DNA of 64,000 nt from the NCBI GenBank assembly GCA_023014365.1, contig JAEBUN010000019.1:186001-250000 (forward strand). The letters are read 5' to 3'. The DNA is from Lepiota brunneoincarnata (lineage: Eukaryota; Basidiomycota; Agaricomycetes; Agaricales; Agaricaceae). A model generated the notes under the pieces. It had not been told where the DNA came from. It searched no databases and saw nothing but the letters and a program-made list of their open reading frames with translations. Both the position numbers and the translations under genes were made by a program. Below are positions 47,608 to 59,557 of the stretch, piece by piece; the first letter of the stretch is position 1, and each line of letters opens with the position of its first letter.

Positions 47608-47625
47608 GCCCTAAAGGGGGGGCAC
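47608..47625 (+). promoter_or_regulatory. D1 polypurine tract
   Basis: GGCCCTAAAGGGGGGGCAC abuts the 3' LTR (TGTCATATCC at 47626). It is the primer site for plus-strand DNA synthesis in LTR retroelements. D2 has the same tract, inverted, at 60218-60235. Confidence 0.8.
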
Positions 47626-48280
47626 TGTCATATCCATGCCAACTATGAGCCTAATCATTAGACTTTGGCTTCTCGACTCCACCCAGCTCCACACTGAGAA
47701 CCCTCTGACTTGGCCCCAACTCACTCTGACCACAACCCATTGCCCTGATCATGCAGTCACCTCTGCACATGCCATGGTCACCTGATCCTTGGTGACTTTA
47801 CCTTCAGTTTCTCCATTCTTCATCTGTAACCAGGACACATCATCAGTCTCCATACCCATACCGGTTTCCATTCTGTTCATAATCCATTTGTAATCCGTTT
47901 GTAACCATATCAGGTCTCCACTTCACTCTGTCCATAGTCAGTACAAGTCATAATTTGTAAGACCCACAGTATATATACCATAGGTACTTGGCTTGTACTC
48001 TTTAGTCTGATAATCGAATTGAGCAGTGGACCAGCTCCCTGTTCCATATCCTCCCTCTCTTCTGCCTTGCTCTGCCTCAGCCCTAACCACCTGAAATACA
48101 GACTTGGACAGTAGGAGGGCACAGTACATAAGCTGAGGCTGCAAGTCCAAACCCCCACCCAAAGTACTCCACCTCAGTCCCAAAGTCTACATACTGACTT
48201 TGCCCTGTCCCCTGGTTACCTTATATCAAGGATACCACCCCAATCCTCCGCTTTAGTCCTGATCCACACCGGCTCTAACA
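47626..48280 (+). repeat. D1 3' LTR
   Basis: 655 bp, uninterrupted. It shows the empty site for the copia insertion. Compared with the solo D LTR and the D2 LTR it has lost many CpG sites (for example CGGTACGGG-like stretches now read CCATACCG). CCATG follows at 48281-48285. Confidence 0.93.
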
Positions 48281-48285
48281 CCATG

Positions 48286-48552
48286 GGAAAAAAGATGGGG
48301 CATGGGAAGGGTGAGATATGGGGCATGGGAAAGGCAGGGGACAGCGATAAACAATATGTCATCTAATACATGATGAGCATGTGATGGGTGCAGCTGTTGT
48401 GAGCCAGAAACCAAAGATTTTGCCAAGTTTTTCACTACTATCCATGTACTTTTTCTGTACTTGGTGGTTTGGGCCTAAACCACTCTAATTAGAGGCTAGC
48501 CCTGGCCCAACATCACAGTCTAATTAGAGGGGTTATTTGGGATTGTTAGGTG
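48286..48552 (-). repeat. KDZ element right TIR, outer part
   Basis: Reverse complement of 12824-13090, ending GGGATTGTTAGGTG at 48552. The 8-bp duplication GTTCCAAC follows at 48553-48560. Confidence 0.9.
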
Positions 48553-48699
48553 GTTCCAACAGAAATAAGTACTGGAAGGATTTTGTGAAGCAAGGTGTTA
48601 TAAACATGCTATGGATTCAGCTGCAGCTGGTATATGGTGTGAGAAACTCAGATATAGGAAGAAAATGGCTTACCAGCTCAGGGAGTGCCCTCTGGGCAG

Positions 48700-50000
48700 T
48701 ATACTCAATAGATATCTGCTGTCCCTCAGTTAGCCCACTCTGCCAAAGGTCATCATAATAGTTTTCAAACCCCCTTCAGGCAATCATTGGGATCAACACT
48801 GTCTGATATGGTTTCCCTGTGGTGGAAATAGCTTGAGTTACCAATGGTTTTGATCTTACTATCCCCAGTGCTATCAACAAAGTCAAAAATCTTGGCAATG
48901 GCAGGGTTCTGCCAGCTTGCCCTGATGCACTGTACTTGCTTGTGCTGGGTACTGTGTGTCCTCAACCTCAGTTTCATCACCACTCATCCCCCCATCCCCT
49001 AATTCTGTAAGGAGCAAGTCAACATGATCCCAAAATACTGGATTATCTTTTCAGTGATTCACAACAATGTTCTTCCTCTGGCAATACAGCTTGCAAAAAG
49101 TTAAGCCACATATAACATGCAGTAAGGACCAAATTTGCACATACCCCTTTCCTGTGTCCAAAGATCCAATCACGCTTTTTAGCTTGATCATGCTTGGTTT
49201 GTACCCTCATTGCCTTGTGACTTGGACTCTTTGAAGTGCCTGGAGGTGGGGGCTGACCATCAAGGTAAGCAGTCCTTGTATGTTGCAGATGCTGTTCAAG
49301 GGCTTGCTTCAGTGCTAGAAGCATGATATTTGCTTGATCAACATCGAGGAGATTGTATGGGGTGCACACTGGCTCTCTGGGTTTGCCACTACATCTGGGT
49401 GTCCTGGGAAAGGCACTAAGTCCTTGTCCTTCTGCTGAGAGATTTTGTATGGTAGTCCAAATGCAAGCCTGGAGTTCCAAGGCAAGTAATACAAGCAAAT
49501 CATTGTTCTACCAAGACTTGGAGCCATTTGATAACACAGCATTCCAGTCAAATCAAGGTTTATCAACTGTGGGGCCAGGATAATCTGCTTGCCTATCCTG
49601 ATAGTTCTTGATATCTGCACTAGGCAGAGGGGGTGGGATAGTATCATGAGGGGAATGCCATAAATCTTTTCTCCTTGACAAAACCTGAAATCACCCTCTG
49701 AATAGGGCTCATTAGTTAAGGCAACTGGGGAGGTAGTAATAATTACTCACATTTAGTTGTAGGTCTGCCAGAGTCTCTTTTGATCCTTCCTCAGCAGAGG
49801 TTTGCCCATCAGATCCATCCATTGGAATATTGAGACTGTTGGAGGGATCCCACCTATATTGTGGTTTCCCAGTGTAGTGTACAGTAGGAGAGTCTAGAGG
49901 GGGCTGCTGGAGTTGACATTCAACTTGCTGCTGTACCTGCTTGTTGATTTGTTGGGAAAGGTTCTCCAACACCTGGCTAGCAATGGCAGATGACATTGCC
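48700..50000 (-). pseudogene. Uncharacterised basidiomycete protein remnant (GMSGDE family)
   Basis: Minus-strand blocks in order: 49996-49712 (Gln-rich coiled coil, ASQVLENLSQQINKQVQQ), about 49647-49315, 49300-49040 (KRDWIFGHRKGVCAN), 49020-48950 (LGDGGMSGDETEVED), then WQNPAIAKIFDFVDS and LKG...NYYDDLW near 48900-48740. The GMSGDE signature followed by a short conserved C-terminal region matches, from memory, a very common uncharacterised family of mushroom genomes. Function unknown. Many stops and frameshifts. It lies just outside the KDZ target duplication, so it is older host or repeat sequence. Confidence 0.45.
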
Positions 50001-51255
50001 AGAGTCTGATTTGGCTATGAGAGTGTTACCAGATGGAAGCCATAAACAGTCAATCCACCTACCAATAGAGTTGGGACATTTTGACTAGCTTGCTGGTTGA
50101 GAGCAGACAGCTGTAAACCAAGCTATTGGAGGCTGCTTCCAACAAGTGAACTGACTTATGATTAATGATACTAAGGCTTGTAAGATAGCAGGATTTTGGA
50201 TAATGCCCTGAGAAACTTGTGAGTATTCTGTATACTAGGTTGTGGTATGGACTCACAGCAAGTTCAGGAGGTATTGGGATAGACTAACTGCTGGTGACCA
50301 ATTGAACATATGCATGAGCTCAAGCATGTACCTCCTGAGCAGGATTCAGCAAGTTAGAATCCCCAGACAGCCAGGATGGTTGTTCTGGTGTGCTAGGGTG
50401 AGCTGCCCCATCTGTAACATGAGACTGTCAAAAGCTATCAAAACCGTACATGATGCCATAGATAACTTACTTACCCAGCATCCATCAAGGATCTCCATAT
50501 CCACATCCAAGTCTGAGCCAGATGCCCCTGTAGCTGGCATAGCATCATCACTAGTAGTTGTACTACAGCCAGACATTAATAGAGAAGGATCAAAAGAAGA
50601 AGTTACCCACCTCATCTGAGCAGGACAAGCAGAGCTATTGGGGGTGGAGTTCAGTTGCATTGTGGGTGCAGTGGTTGTATGTTCATGATGGCTTTTTAAA
50701 GGCCATTGCACTATTGTAGGGAGATGAAGGAGAGCACAATCAATAACAATTGTCCTGTGACTGGACAATGAATAGCTATAAGATAAAGTATTCATGGCTG
50801 GAGTGATTACTATAACAGGAATGGGATGAATACAAACAAGAAGAAATAATGAAACAAAAAATCACTCACCATACAATAGCATTCAGTTGTCATAGACAAC
50901 AAGGAGCAGGTTCTAAGGAAGTCCAACCACTGCCTGGGTCACACTCACCCTGCAGTTAAAGGCACCTCTACTGCCCTCCTGCTGTCAGCTCACTACCCAC
51001 AGGATGATGAGGCCAATCACTACCAGGCCACCCTTGTCATTGCTAACAACATGGGTGGGCACATGGTCAGTCATGGTGGCCATGGCCCCAAGCAGGTCAC
51101 TGACAGTAGCAGTGCTTACCTCCATGTCTACTCTGTGGCCATGGGTGGTGCTGACGAGCACCATATCTCTATCAGGAGGGACCAAGCAGCAACTTGGTGA
51201 TGCCCTTGTGGTATTAGGTAAGTGGATTGCATGCAAGTGCATCCACCTTCCCAAG
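50001..51255. other. Flank left of A2, no assignable gene
   Basis: Degraded sequence. A plus-strand stretch at 51000-51190 reads NHYQATLVIANNMGGHM, then HGPKQVTDSSSAYLHVY in one frame and looks coding, but I cannot name the family. A minus-strand frame of 149 aa (50346-50795) has no motif I know. Confidence 0.35.
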
Positions 51256-51641
51256 TGTTACCCAGGTTAGGGGTTCACTCTTGAGTAGCATGGAGTTCGA
51301 CACAGGATGTCTATACAGACTTGGTCCTGTCCTACTAAGCGTGACTTGGAGACAACGGAGCACTATAGTCCAGCTGGTTTAGAGGCAAAGAGTTATAGGA
51401 GGCAAGAACTTTATAACACTAAGATAAGGATACAAGGTATTGTACTGTATCCTTATATATCTCTAAGTGTGGCTGTACTCCTACTATAATAATCTGGACC
51501 CAAGTAACTATGAGTCAGAGATAAGGAACATGAGGCGTATACTAAGAATAGTCCTTCTGATGTACACTACTGATGGTTTCATAGTGACATGGGAATGTGG
51601 ATTAAAAATAACCTGTCCTTCTGATAAAGCTTCTGATAATA
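51256..51641 (-). repeat. A2 3' LTR
   Basis: 386 bp, TGTTACCC to GATAATA. The final TAACA has become TAATA, a C-to-T change. Confidence 0.93.
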
Positions 51642-51757
51642 TTAGGTCCGTTTCTAGAGTTGTTTTCCATTACAACTGGTTAGTTTCCTTCCTCTGGATA
51701 TTTGGCTAGGTAATTTGGCTTGTAGTAGTCGACTTGGGGTTGGTTGGTGGAGTCTGG

Positions 51758-53032
51758 TCAAGGGGGGATGACAGGGGAAAAGGTGGGAGTAGGAGTTCTG
51801 TGGAGATCAAGTATGGCGGCAGTTTCTGGGGATGGGGGTTGTCCTGGATAGAAGATGTTGTATAAGAGGCATCTGAAATGAGGACTTTCTATCCTTTCTT
51901 CTGGTGGTGTAGTTGGGTTTTCTTCAGAAGGAACTGCATGGTTCTTCCTGTAATGTTTGATTTGGCAACATTGTCGTAACATTCCTCATAGTAGTTGTCG
52001 TTGGTGAGATCAATGTATTGATGGTGAGTTGTGGGAATGGTCAAGGGATGGGTTGTTGGATTTCTGGAGTAGGGGGCATGTTGAGTCTTTCGATTTGGAC
52101 ATTTGGTCCATTTATGACGGGGTTGGAAAACTGCGCAATGGGGGCATCGATATTTGATGCAGTCATAGGAGTAGTGCCCTGGGGCATATTGTTTGCATCC
52201 GAGGCATGCAAATTGGGGGCAGTCCATGGCCCAGTGTCCAGGTATGTCTACATTGGATGCAGACCGATCTGTCGGTGGTTTGGGGGTTGGTTTGTGTGTG
52301 AATGGGATTGGGGGAGTTCTGAATTGGGATGTTGTTATTGGTGATGGTGTGGGTGGTGTTCTTGGTGGGGGTGAGAAGTCTGAAGGGATTTCTGATGTTG
52401 GTGGGCTTCTTTCCCTTGCTGGGGGCAGTGGTAGTGATTTGGCAGGGGTTGTCGTGGTAGTGGTGGGGGAGATGGTTATGGTGGGGGGCTGCAAGGTATG
52501 TATCTCATCTCATTTGGGTAAGTTCTTTGACACCTTGGACATGAGGCTCAATCTTGAGTGGAGAAGTTGCTCAAGTGATTCTGCCCAGGCACATTGCATA
52601 TTGTATGCAGTAGCAAGAGCCTTAGTCTGTCATACGTGGTGGGTATAATCGTACCAGAGTTGTCGGTCATATTCTGAAATTGAAGTGTGTTCCAATTTAG
52701 TTGTAAAGGCTCCATCGGTAGCAGCCTCACACAGATCTCTGTCAGAAGGGTGATCTGGTCCATGTGGCCGTACTCCAGCTGTATGGTATCTAAGGGAGGT
52801 GGCTGGGGCGCTTGTTGGTTCTGGGGTGGCGTTGGGGTTGGGGGTCTCATCTCTGAGAGAGGCATATGCAGGCAGCGAAGGTGTGAGAGGGGGTGTTGGG
52901 AGATGGGGCTGGAACAGGAGTTGTCTGAAGTGTAGTATGTTTGACACTAGAAGATGATGAGGAAGTTGGGGAAGGTGTTGTTGAGAAGGGGGGAGTGGTT
53001 TGGGGGTGAGTGAGGTCAAGGTTCATGGGCAT
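51758..53032 (-). pseudogene. A2 extra 3' ORF with zinc knuckles
   Basis: Counterpart of 2167-3539 in A1. The start at 53032 gives MPMNLDLTHPQ. The Pro/Ser/Thr-rich N-terminus (52847-53032) and gag-like middle (SEYDRQLWYDYTHHV near 52640) are followed by a long C-terminal frame, 51889-52494. The first knuckle is frame-shifted here (only GHWAMDC remains). The second (CLGCKQYAPGHYSYDC) and third (CPHCAVFQPRHKWTKC, both CX2CX6HX4C) are complete at about 52090-52210. With A1's intact first knuckle, the family protein would have three in tandem. Confidence 0.72.
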
Positions 53033-53099
53033 CTTTTAAGTACATTTGGTGTGGGAGTGGAGTTGTCTTTGGTAGGTTCTGGTGGGTTCCTGATCTTTC

Positions 53100-56000
53100 T
53101 GGAGAATTCCATGAGCTTCTTTATACTCGGTTAAGTATTCTTCGGCATGTTTGTGCGGAGTGTTTCATTGGTGATCCATTTGTTCTCCATGTGGGAGTAT
53201 CCTTTCCATTTGACGTAGTATTAGAGTTTTCCATGATATTGGCAGGTGATTTAGAATAGCTTCTATCTCGTATTCTTCTTCTTCATTGATGATATCTGGT
53301 AGGTGGTGGAGTTGGATGAGATCCGTATGCTTCTGTTTCAGTATATGGGGTTAGAAGATTTTGGTGGAATACTGGATGTATCTTCCATTTGATCAGAAGT
53401 TTTAGTTTGTATGTGAGTGGTGATAAGACTTCTGAGATAAGGTCCTAGTCTTTTTGGGGATATTTTGTTGGAGATGAAGGGGAGTTTGAGGTTCTTGGCT
53501 TCTAGCCATACTTTTTGACATGTTTCAAGGGGTTTGACAGTTCTTCTGGTTCTTTGTTTCATGATATCAGGCAGAGAGTTGATGTGCCACATGTGCTTCT
53601 TTTCTGGTGTCATCAAGGAGCCTGATGCATTTGTCTACTGATGGAAAGTTTGATGTTTCCATTACCGTGGGTATTGGCAGAGGGTTATATCCCATGATTA
53701 GTTCAAATGGGGATTTTTGCCTTGAGGCATGTATTTTGGAGTTGTGTGTGAACTTGGCAATAGGGAGGGTTTCTGACCAGTCAAGGGGGTTACTGGTACA
53801 GTATATGGCAAGGTATGTCTTGATTTCTTGGTTGTATCATTCAGTGGAACCATCTGTCTGTAGATGGTATGCGGTTGAGAATGCTTGTTGGATATTTAGG
53901 CATTTGGCTAGCTCTCAGAAGGAGTTGGCAGCAAATCTGGGGTCTCAATCTGATATGATTTTGTTGGGTAGTCCAAATCTAGTGAAGACTTTTCTATTAA
54001 TAGTCATCTGATGTCATCGGTGTTTGATTCGATCTGAGGTTGGGATGAAAATTACCCCCTTCAGTAAGGCCGTGGTCCACCATGGACAATATCGCATTAT
54101 GACCAGCACTTGGGGGTAGACCAGTGATAAGATCCCATGAGATTTGAGCAAATGGGCATTTGGAAGATGATGGTGGGATTAGTTGAGTTGGTGCATGATC
54201 CAGTCTGCATATGGTTCTGTGTTGCTGGCACTCTGGATAGCCTTTGATGTAGTTCTTTATGAACGTTGACATTCCTGGCCAATATACTTCTTTTTTGGCA
54301 AGGAGGTATGTTTCCTGTTCTCCAGGGTGACCATGTGTAGGGTAGTCATGGTATCTTGTGATGACATTGTGTCTAAGTTGGAGGTCTTCTGGAATTATGA
54401 CACGTTCTTGAAATGTGAGGAGTGGACCATTTGAGGTCAGGACTGTTCCAAAGTCCTTATCGGCAGCGTTAGGATATGATTCTTTGAGGAGTTTGAATGC
54501 TTCGGTGGTTCTAGCATCATACTTGGGTGATTCTGTGATTCTTTCTTGGAGTTCCATATTGATGGTGGTGATAAAGAGGTGTTCTGGGAGTACTGTGATC
54601 ATGTTTTGATCTTCTATGTGGGCTGCGGCAACAAAGAGGTTGTTTGGAAGCATGATGACATCTTTGTTATCGTTATCCTCATCAGGGATGTGGTCTGGAC
54701 ATCCTGATAGAGTGTCTGGTGCAGGGATCTTTGATCCTGGGATGTGTTCTAATTTGAAGTTGTAGTCAGCGAGGGTCTGGACCCATTGCACTTGTCAGTG
54801 GTTGATTTTCTGGGGTTTACACCAATATGTGGGGTTTTGGTGATCCATTCCTGATACGGACAGTATGGGGGCTGCCAAGGAGATAGTGGCACCATTCTTC
54901 AAGGGCTTGGATAATAGCAAGAAGTTCCCTGTCATAGATGTTGTAGTTTTGTTCTGCTGGTCCGAATATCTTTGAATAGAATGATACAGGTTTCTGTATT
55001 CCATTGATATCGTGTTGGTACAGGACAGCTCCTGATGTGAATTTGGAAGCATCGGCTTCTATTTTGAAGGGTTTTGTGGAGTTGGGCATGAGGAGTACTG
55101 GTTCCTTTGGATAGGAGTTGGTTAAGGGGTTTGGTGTGATGGGAGTAACTGTGGATGAACTTCCGGTAGAAGTTGCAGAATCCAATGAATTTCCGAATGT
55201 GTCAGACTGTTTTTGGTACTGGTCAATCTTCTATTCCCTTGAGTTTCCCAGGATCCATTTTGATTTTGTCTGGTGTGATGATCATGCCAAGATATTCGAG
55301 TCAGTTGTTTGTTGAACTTGCATTTCTCCATTTTGAGGTAGAGGTTGTTTTCCTGCAGTATTTGCAGTACCTTTTCTGTAAGTCAGTTGGTTTCTTCTTG
55401 GGTTTTACCATAGATTAGGATATCATCCATATAGATGATGATTCCTCCTTTCTCCATTATCTTGGAGAATAGCATGTCCATCATGTGTTGGAATGTTGCG
55501 GGACTATTGCAAAGTCCTGAAAAACATAACAGTTGGTTTGAAAAGACCCATAGGAGTCTTGAACACTGCTTTCCATTGGTTGCCATCTTTGATTCTGACA
55601 TTATTGTATCCTAGGTGGACATTGAGCTTAGTGAAGTACTTAGCTCCTTTGAGTTTATCCATGATAGAGGAGATCATGGGAATTGGGTAGGCATTTTTGA
55701 CAGGTGTGATTGTTTAGATAATGATAGTCTTGGCAGGGTCGGAGGTCTCCTCCTTTCTTCGCAACAAAGAAGAAGGGTGATGCCATAGGGGATTTTGAGG
55801 GGCGGATGTACCCTTTTCAGAGGTTTTCATCTATAAATTCTTTTAATGCTTTTTCTTTGGCAGGTGCCACTTGATAAGGTTTCATTGATTTTGCTTTGAA
55901 TGTTGGTTTTAGTTCAATTTTGTGATCAAACGTTCTTGATGGTGGGAATCAGTTTGGATGCTTTCTTGTTGAATATTTTAGCCCATTGGGCAAATCTCCG

Positions 56001-56633
56001 AGGGATCTTGGGTGATTCCTCGTTTGATTCCAGTTGTTATCCTTTTTGGTTTGCCAATTTTGTTGGGTTATGTTGCTCATTGTGGAGTGTTGTGGCATGT
56101 GTTGCTTTGGCATTTACTTCTAATGGGGTTAGAAGCATTGGGTTCATTTCTCTCTCTAAAGAGAAGGTGTCGAGGTCAACATTTGACAGGTTGACATATT
56201 CTTCGGGGTTTTCCTCGGGTTGAGAGGTTTTTCCAGCCATTATGTCCATGGCAATGGAGTTGAGTTTGATGGGTCATTGTAGGGTTCTGAGGAGTTTGGA
56301 AAAGTCTTGGTGATTGATTTGGGGTTTCCAAGAGAATGTCTTGGTTTTCCAGTTGATGTCAGGATTGTATTGTTCCAACCAGGGAAATCCGATGATGAGA
56401 TCTTTTTCACCAGTGTTTGTGACATACACTTCTAGCATACAATCTCTTCCATCAATGATGGTCCTGATTTTGATGTATTCATGGATCTTGCCATGTTGAT
56501 TGTCAGTTCCATCAATGTTACTGAGAGGGATTGGTTGGTCCAGCCGTTTGGTTTGATAACCATGTCTTTCAATGACTTTGTGGGAGATAAAGTTCCCTTG
56601 GGCTCCTGAGTCTATCAGGGCTGTGATGGCCAT
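53100..56633 (-). pseudogene. A2 pol: protease, RT, RNase H, integrase, chromodomain
   Basis: Protease 56274-56633 (DSGAQGNFISHK). RT around 55383-55800 with YMDDILIY, and FTKLNV where Asp is usual, the same change as in A1. RNase H 54817-55185. Integrase 53997-54791 (HPTHGHPGEQE, CQQH, WDLITGLPPS) continuing in other frames to about 53560. The chromodomain is near 53130-53280 (EYEIEAILNHLP, then VKWKGYSHMEN in a second frame). Broken by many stops and frameshifts. Confidence 0.88.
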
Positions 56634-56824
56634 GGGTTTTGATGTTCGTTCACTCCAAATCTCAATGGATAAGAAAAGGGATCATTTATTCAGGGATAGT
56701 TGTAATTGTACAGAGTTTATTGAGAAAATGTCCTTCTGGGAGTGAGAGTATGAAATGTCCTTCTGAGTTCTGGAACATGCAGGGGCACATCAGTCAACAG
56801 CGTTCCTTTTTAAAAATCCTGGAA

Positions 56825-58003
56825 TGGACGCATTTCTGGATCCTCGGCTAGCAGCAGAGTGGAGTTCTTGTTGGAGTTCAGGGTCAAGGTCATCGCCTAT
56901 TTGGTGCATCTGAGATGTGACTTCTGCGATGGCAAGAGAATACTTGCATTGCAGGTGATTGCTGGGCATTTCGGTTCAGAAATCCAGGACAAGTGTTTTG
57001 TTGTCCAGGGAAGGGACAATTGGGGTTTCTCGCAGGGCGAGGGGGGTTGGTGTGCATTCCTGGGAAGCATCTGGCTGGTGGTGGTTGTGGGCATTTACTG
57101 ACCCAATGGTCTTTAGCTCCAGCATCGGAAGCATTCCTGGTTCTGATATGATTTCATTTGTTGTCCGGTGACAACGGCATCTAACTCCAATGGTTCTTGA
57201 GCAGAGTCTTCTTTGGCATATTCCGGTTGTGGAATTTTGGGGTAAGGATCTTCGAATCCTTCTTCTACTGTGGTATGGTCTATTTCCATGGTGTGTGGGT
57301 CTCATGGGGTGAAACATGGAGCATTGCTCCTTTGGTAAAACTGTGCATATGGCATGTTGTTGTTTGGATGGTTGGGTCTGCAGTTGGGTTGGTATCGGTT
57401 CCTTTGAGGGAGCATGTTTCTGGGTGTGCTGTACAGGGTGTTGATTCTGCAGAAGTTGTCATTGAGTTTGTTGGCTTGGGTATACCAAGCGGTGATGGTT
57501 GTTGGAGGGTTTTCCAATTTGTTGATCTTCATTGTGATGCAGCGATCGATTGCTTTGTGATAGAGATCAATCAGGGTGCAATCTTTGTTAAGTCCAGATT
57601 GATGGACAAGTTCCTTGAACTGAGCATTGAACTCAGTCATCAGTTTGCCTGCTTGGTGCAGGGTTTGAAGTCTGGTGTGTGTGTACGCATGTTCATCTGC
57701 CAGGGTGAAGTCAGCTCTAAGTTGGGCAGTGAAGTTGTCCCATGACTCCATGGCTATGGGTTGTCCTGCTTGGGTTTGTGCGTTCCTCTCATGGAGGTAT
57801 TGTCTGGCCCAGGCTCGGGTATCTCCTGATTGCATTGTCAAGAGGACGAATAGGGTTTTGGTGAGGTCAGTGTTGTAGGTAGTCACATTAGCAAGTATGT
57901 AAACTTCACATTGGAAGATCCAATCTTCAAAGAGTCTTCTAGTTCCATTGAAGGTGATGGGTTTGAGGAGACCTAACTCCTTTGGGGTGTGTGTGGTGGC
58001 CAT
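56825..58003 (-). pseudogene. A2 gag
   Basis: The best-preserved gag core of family A: an open frame 57302-58003 starting MATTHTPKELGLLKPITFNG, with the gag pattern GDTRAWARQYLHERNAQ and ESWDNFTAQLRADF. The CCHC knuckle region lies near 57090-57130 but is frame-shifted. The charged N-terminal part (upstream to about 58600) and a Pro/Val/Leu repeat (about 58010-58110) are in other frames. Likely non-functional. Confidence 0.85.
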
Positions 58004-58980
58004 TATTTGTAATTGTCTGGGTGGCGGTGGCAGTGGTTGCAGTGGTTGCAGTGGTTGTACAGGTGGTACCGGTAGGGCTAAGGGTTGTACTGGTGCAGGT
58101 AGTGCAGGTGGTTGAGGATCAGGGTCTGATTGGTTGTTGTCAGTGATGTAGACGTCTGAGTTGTTGTCTGCTGGGGGAGTTCTTCCTTGATTTACTGTGT
58201 ATTCATGATGTGTGAGTAGGTTTTCCTCTGATTGGGAAAGTTCTCTTGGTTGTTTGAGGGCGTATTCGAGTTTTTGAAGTTCAAAGTCATTTAGTGGGTC
58301 TACTTTAGCACAGTATTCTTCAGCTTGTTTACATCTTCTTTCTTCTTGTTCATAGTGTTCTTTTAATTCTCTTTCATGTTGTATTCTTTGTCATTCTGCT
58401 AGTTCTTCAGCAAAACTTGTTCAAGTATGTGTTGATGTACTTGGAGCAGGTGAATTGAATGGAGATGGGGGATAGAATGGGGACAGTGTCCAAGTGGGGA
58501 TAGGGTTTCTTCTGGGATCTGGATTTTGGGTTCCTGATCCGGAGATTCTACCTCTTGATTTGGGAGGAGGTGATGGAGTTTCTCAGGCCAAGAACTTCTT
58601 TGGAGGTGTGGTGGCAGTTATCTAGCGATCAATTATTGCTAGAAGAATGAAAAATTGGGTTGCAATGATGGAGATTCCTGAATACAGGTTCCACAATCTG
58701 ACGACACAGCAGTGGCAGGGGCATGTGATGCATTTGAGTTCTAGGGTGATTATTCAGTAGGCGATAAGGGTGGCAGTGGAAGTGAAGACAAAAATGAGTA
58801 GGTAAGCCAGGTCTTCTGGTGGGGAGAGGTTGAGGGATGTAGCGATGGCTACACAGAGGGGTGGTTTTCTTTTGCACATCATTTTGAACAACCAGAGTAT
58901 CTTGATGTGTTCAGTACATTGGCAGAGCAGAGCAGAGTGGAGGGCAAGCAAGAGATAAGCAGCAGAGTATCTTAGTGTTT

Positions 58981-59262
58981 TGTTACCCGGGTTAGGGGTT
59001 CACTCTTGAGTAGCACGGAGTTGACACAGGATGTCTATACAGACTTGGTCCTGTCCTACTAAGTGTGACTTGGAGACAACGGAGCACTATAGTCCAGCTG
59101 GTTTAGAGGCAAAGAGTTATAGGAGGCAAGAACTTTATAACACTAAGATAAGGACACAAGGTATTGTACTGTATCCTTATATATCTCTAAGTGTGGCTGT
59201 ACTCCTACTATAATAATCTGGACCTGAGTAACTATGAGTCAGAGATAAGAAACATGAGGCGT
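58981..59262 (-). repeat. A2 5' LTR, interrupted
   Basis: It starts TGTTACCC and matches the other A LTRs up to GAGGCGT at 59262, where LTR B5 begins. The remaining 104 bp or so must lie beyond the window, past D2. Confidence 0.9.
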
Positions 59263-59557
59263 TGATACGCTGATTTCACACCTATACATGAATTCCGTAC
59301 TCCGGAACAATTCTCTACATAGAATCATTGGCTATATCATTAAAGAACTCTATAGAGGATTGGTACTATATCCCATAGTAGCCAGTTTGACCAAATTGAG
59401 GATACTCAAGCCTCGGATGTGTTCAAACCAGTTCATTATCACTAAGCTTAGTGAACCAAGCTATCAGAACGCTCTCTGGAGGGATTCAGGACTCTACATA
59501 GCCTATTGAGTATACCCCGGTCACATCAAGGGACCTTACAAGCAGTTTTCTGATGAA
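59263..59557 (+). repeat. LTR B5, interrupted by D2
   Basis: It starts TGATACGCTG and matches B1 3753-4047. It is cut at 59557 by the D2 LTR. The preceding GGCGT (59258-59262) is the expected target duplication. Confidence 0.85.

Larger units (their letters stand above)
23513..48280 (+). mobile_element. Full-length Ty3/gypsy chromovirus, family D, copy D1, heavily nested
   Basis: The 5' LTR (23513-29146, split by the copia element) and 3' LTR (47626-48280) both read TGTCATATCC to GGCTCTAACA. They are flanked by the direct repeat CCATG (23508-23512 and 48281-48285), so this 24.8-kb span is one insertion event plus later nested ones. Internal order: gag, CCHC knuckle, protease, RT, RNase H, integrase, chromodomain, an antisense gene remnant, and a purine tract before the 3' LTR. 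Nested inside are copia, Tc1/mariner, element C, and solo LTRs B3, B4, D and E. Coding parts are badly decayed. Confidence 0.92.
12824..48552 (+). mobile_element. KDZ-superfamily DNA transposon with ~855-bp TIRs, split by D1
   Basis: The left TIR (12824-13680) is the inverse of 22926-23512 joined to 48286-48552, with ends CACCTAACAATCCC and GGGATTGTTAGGTG. An exact 8-bp direct repeat GTTCCAAC flanks the ends (12816-12823 and 48553-48560). With D1 and its CCATG duplication removed, the element is about 10.96 kb. It carries a KDZ transposase remnant (18424-21560), a viroplasmin-like gene remnant and an uncharacterised minus-strand gene remnant. Eight-bp duplications have been reported for Zisupton-type elements, which agrees. 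All coding parts are decayed. Confidence 0.88.
51256..59262 (-). mobile_element. Ty3/gypsy chromovirus, family A, copy A2
   Basis: Same order and strand as A1. The 3' LTR is 51256-51641. The 5' LTR starts at 58981 and is cut at 59262 by a B LTR. It lacks the two solo LTRs that interrupt A1, so it provides their empty sites. CCAAG at 51251-51255 should recur beyond the window if it is the target duplication. Coding parts are as decayed as in A1. Confidence 0.92.

Noticed and set aside
12818..48559. 6-bp duplication TTCCAA with TIR start CCACC for the KDZ element
   Set aside because: Also possible, but placing the ends one base inward gives a longer exact duplication (GTTCCAAC, 8 bp), which agrees with what is reported for Zisupton-type elements.
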